64,000 nt of DNA from Epiperipatus broadwayi (lineage: Eukaryota > Onychophora > Udeonychophora > Euonychophora > Peripatidae). The DNA lies in NCBI GenBank assembly GCA_028023455.1, contig JAQFVV010013299.1:62001-126000 (forward strand), written 5' to 3'. Below are positions 61,401 to 64,000 of the stretch, one piece after another (within the stretch, counting starts at the first letter, position 1; every line of letters starts with the position of its first letter). The translations under genes were made by a program, and so were the position numbers. Below the pieces are notes generated by a model that saw only the letters and a list, made by a program, of their open reading frames with translations, was not told the origin of the DNA and made no database searches.

Positions 61401-61939
61401 ATTCAAGTCTTTTTTATTCAGATTTTACACTTGAAATTAGTTTAAAATTTGAGTTATCTACTAATATATTTAATTGTACTGTAAACAATTCAAATTATGT
61501 TTGTGATTACAATATCCATAATATTATAACTATAAAATTATTTTTCTGATTATAAAATTTCATGTATAGTACTTCTATTTAAATTTGTGATAGATTAATT
61601 GATTCATTTATTTTCTTTGAATTATGTTTTGTATTAAAATTATACTGGAATAATTCATAAATAAAAAGAAATGTATAATTAATAATTTTAAATATCAATC
61701 TTATAAGTTTGAATATGTACATCTTCAAATCAAATCTGGGATAGAATTGTGCTCTAGTATAATATTTATAATGGTTACTAAATGTGATGGATTTTAATTA
61801 TTTTTTTATGTTCAAAATAAATGTTAATTCTGCTAAATTTATTATCTAGAAATGTGATACAGACATTTTATTAGTGTTACAAAAATTTCATTGAAAAAAA
61901 TACTATTTATTTAGCATATGAGTATTTTTGACAGCTCAG
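58497..61939. other. AT-rich non-coding stretch
   Basis: After the (TA)n tract that borders the LTR element no gene is supported. Two adjacent minus-strand open frames (59251-59511 and 59511-59717) end to start; the second, 68 codons, has a rather protein-like composition (LDFVENLLKKYVERIVLEE) but no recognisable domain, promoter or splice context. Confidence 0.5.
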
Positions 61940-63790
61940 CTAGCAAACTATTATAGAGACACTTTCAGAGATTGTCATCAGAGGACTTATTGTTCTTCAT
62001 CTGCATTGCTGTAGCTATAAATCCAACAGTCATAAACTCTGTAATTTATACTTTGTATTTTCTGATATTTATCTAGATTTATAATTGATAAATAATAATT
62101 TACAAAGCAGATGATTACAATAGCCATAGTTAGTTTTAAATCTGTTGATGAGACTTCAGTTGGGAAGACCAAATATAGCTGGTTTTATTAGTTGGATCTG
62201 GAAAAAGAAATGTATTTGTATTGATTGTAGATTTTTGATTTAACATCTAGAAAGCAGATGTTGATTTGAGAAAAGTCTTAGATATTAAAACTTTATTTTG
62301 AGTTATTAGCTAAGTTTAATCAGCCTAATGACCTTTTATAAATTTTCTGTAAAGCAACTTCTTTTTTGTTATTTGGAAGAGAAATATGGGAAAGAATAAA
62401 AAGCCTTTGCAAAGGAGTAGACATAAGTGTACCAGTAATATTTCTAATTGCAATACTTAAATAGGTATTGAGAAATCTAGTGTGGGAACTTTTTTTCAAA
62501 CAGGTTTACAGTATTCACTAACACAGGGGTCCCCAACCCTATGCCCGTGGGCACCATGGTGCCTGCAGACCATTTTACGTGTGCCCGCCATTATCCAAAC
62601 ACGATAAAAAATTATTTATCTGATACAAATAAATTTAATTTTTAAAATTTCTTATAAATTATTGTATTATATTGTAATCAAATTGTAGGGCATATTATAC
62701 TTTTACAGCGTAAAAATATAAACATTAATTATATGTTAAAATTTTATTTTTGAAATAAATATTTTTTTGTACATTATGTGTATTATTAACAATATCCAAC
62801 TATAAATTTACATTGAAAAAATAATTGGTGCTCACCACCTGGTTAAAAAAAATAAATGGTGGCCGGTATTATAGAATGTGCTCTTAAGTGCAAAAAGTTT
62901 GGGGACCCCTGCACTAACAGAATAGGATAATGCTAAAGAAATTTTCCTTAAATTATATAATCACAACCGCAAGTAGTGCCAATTGAATTTTCAAAGAGAT
63001 TAATTCTAGAAATTATTTTTGATCTAACTTTAAGCAAATGAGAAAAATAAGTATGCTGCAAAGGTAGTTCTAAATAGTATGGAATTGATTATGTTTTAGG
63101 TATTTTTGTAAAAGGTTATATGAAAATTGAGCATAATGTCTTCATCAGATCCAGATTTTGAAAAAGATTTCCAATCTTTTTACATCCTTATAGAGACTTT
63201 TTTTATTTCAAAAAAGGATTTCTTTTAAGAAGTCAAGACAATATTATCAGCATAAGTGAATTTCTTATCTTCTGTTTTGTGAAGATTACCTAATGAATAT
63301 ATTAAATAAAATAGGTGAAAAATAATCTTGAAAATGATTATTTTGTAAAATTTTGTACTTACTATGATTATCATTTGGATGTTTATAAGGGGGCATTTTG
63401 TCAAATAAATTAATGGTTTTCCTGTTTTTAAAAATTTTAAAAGCTTTCGGAAGACAATTTTTACAAATAGAATTATCAATAAAAGTTGCAACATTTTTAA
63501 ATTTATTTTGAAAGCCTGTTTCAATATGAATTATTAAAACAAAATTTGTTTATAGCACCTTCTTCCTGGCATAAACACAATATGCTTTATAGGTAGATGG
63601 CTTTCAACTATGGAAAAATTCTTGTTAATATTATTTTTTTAAAATCTTATAAGAAACACATTAAATGATATTGAGTGATAAATTTTTGGATCATTGCTAA
63701 TTTTATTTGATACTTTTTGCTTTTATGCCAAAAATTTGGAATAGTTTCTATTTAAAGAATGCTACTGAATAGTCTTGTAATTATAATTTA
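61940..63790 (-). pseudogene. Jockey-like LINE relic (RT to C terminus)
   Basis: Read on the minus strand, in several frames, motifs appear in the order of a Jockey-type ORF2: NDPKIYHSISF (near 63690), LPIKHIVFMPGRRCYKQ (near 63560-63600), FQNKFKNVATFID (near 63490), SPILFNIFI (near 63310), KFTYADNIVLTS (63225-63265), KVRSKIISRINLFENSIGT (near 62965-63025), SSHTRFLNTYLSIAIRNITG (near 62445-62500), a STP motif, then NRFKTNYGYCNHLL near 62110-62150 and a degenerate C-D-C-G-type end near 61990-62030. The catalytic second Asp is Asn, and stops and frameshifts abound. It is interrupted by the hAT MITE at 62524-62911. The 5' part, including the endonuclease, is missing or outside the window. Confidence 0.75.
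62524..62911. mobile_element. hAT-type MITE (388 bp)
   Basis: Terminal inverted repeats CAGGGGTCCCCAA at the left and TTGGGGACCCCTG at the right are perfect for 13 bases. A perfect 8-bp target duplication, CACTAACA, lies at 62516-62523 and 62912-62919. The 8-bp duplication and CAG...CTG ends place it in the hAT superfamily. A 14-bp palindrome (GGCACCATGGTGCC, 62550-62563) lies just inside the left end. No transposase frame. It splits the Jockey-like relic, so it is younger. Confidence 0.93.
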
Positions 63791-64000
63791 ACTTCAAATT
63801 CAAATTTTTTTTCATAAACTCTGTATATTTCTTCTTATCAGAAGTATACTATGTTATTCTTCTCCTTCACTTTCTTTGCATATCTTCATATAATCATATA
63901 TATTACTTATAATATATCACTCATATACACTTTAATGCAAATAATTTTCTTAACCTTCTTTATTTTCTTACAGTTTCGACTGTCCAGCAGTCTTCGTCAG
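63791..64000. other. AT-rich end of window with a repeat-tail motif
   Basis: No gene is visible. The last 29 bases, read on the minus strand, start CTGACGAAGACTGCTGG followed by GTCGAAACTGT. This resembles the CTGAAGAAG...CAAAACATTGTG motif of the 11.1-kb SINE, so another SINE or LINE probably begins at or beyond the window edge. Confidence 0.4.

Overview
This window looks like intergenic DNA from an animal nuclear genome with very high A+T (about three quarters). It has no operons, no long host ORFs, frequent (TA)n tracts and many decayed retrotransposons. Traces of Jockey-like and other APE-type non-LTR retrotransposons, Penelope-like reverse transcriptase, a tRNA-derived SINE, piggyBac and hAT MITEs, and a Ty3-like LTR element with a tRNA-Lys primer site suggest an invertebrate, perhaps an arthropod. 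The species cannot be fixed from this sequence. I see no convincing host protein-coding exon, rRNA gene, CRISPR array or bacterial-style signal.

The main feature is a 9.7-kb long-terminal-repeat element at 48822-58496. It has two direct LTRs of about 2.83 kb (TGAAGC...CA). A near-perfect tRNA-Lys primer-binding site lies 20 bases inside the 5' LTR and a purine tract abuts the 3' LTR. The internal region is only 3.27 kb and contains a leader with a minisatellite and one open frame for an unrecognised coiled-coil protein of 415 codons. That frame continues for another 123 codons after a single in-frame TAG. I find no protease, reverse transcriptase, RNase H or integrase, so this is a non-autonomous, LARD- or TR-GAG-like element. 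A 747-bp piggyBac-type MITE sits at a TTAA in the 3' LTR only.

A diverged relative of the same LTR family occurs alone at 26307-29169, with a perfect 4-bp target duplication (ATAG). It has the same first bases, the same terminal hairpin, a TATA box, a CT tract at a comparable position and the same 3' end. A different candidate solo LTR lies at 2686-4432.

Other parts, left to right: a satellite-like repeat with a period of about 480 bp (5.0 kb, again at 48.0 kb); a nested inverted-repeat MITE cluster (6.2-7.0 kb); an inverted, older copy of the piggyBac MITE (9.0-9.7 kb); a SINE (11.1-11.3 kb); a 1.2-kb tract almost without G (12.4-13.6 kb); a tRNA-like sequence (15.9 kb); two head-to-head reverse-transcriptase relics (19.0-21.4 kb); two large foldbacks whose arms each carry a doubled module (30.0-30.4 and 44.6-45.5 kb); relics of non-LTR retrotransposons (34.6-36.6, 39.3-39.8, 46.4-47.0 kb); and a dead Jockey-like element on the minus strand (61.9-63.8 kb) split by a 388-bp hAT MITE with a perfect 8-bp target duplication.

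The history that can be read is one of nested insertions: LTR element, then MITE inside its 3' LTR; Jockey-like LINE, then hAT MITE inside it; LINE relic, then a 1.25-kb insertion. All coordinates of decayed elements are approximate, and similarity to protein families was judged by eye.
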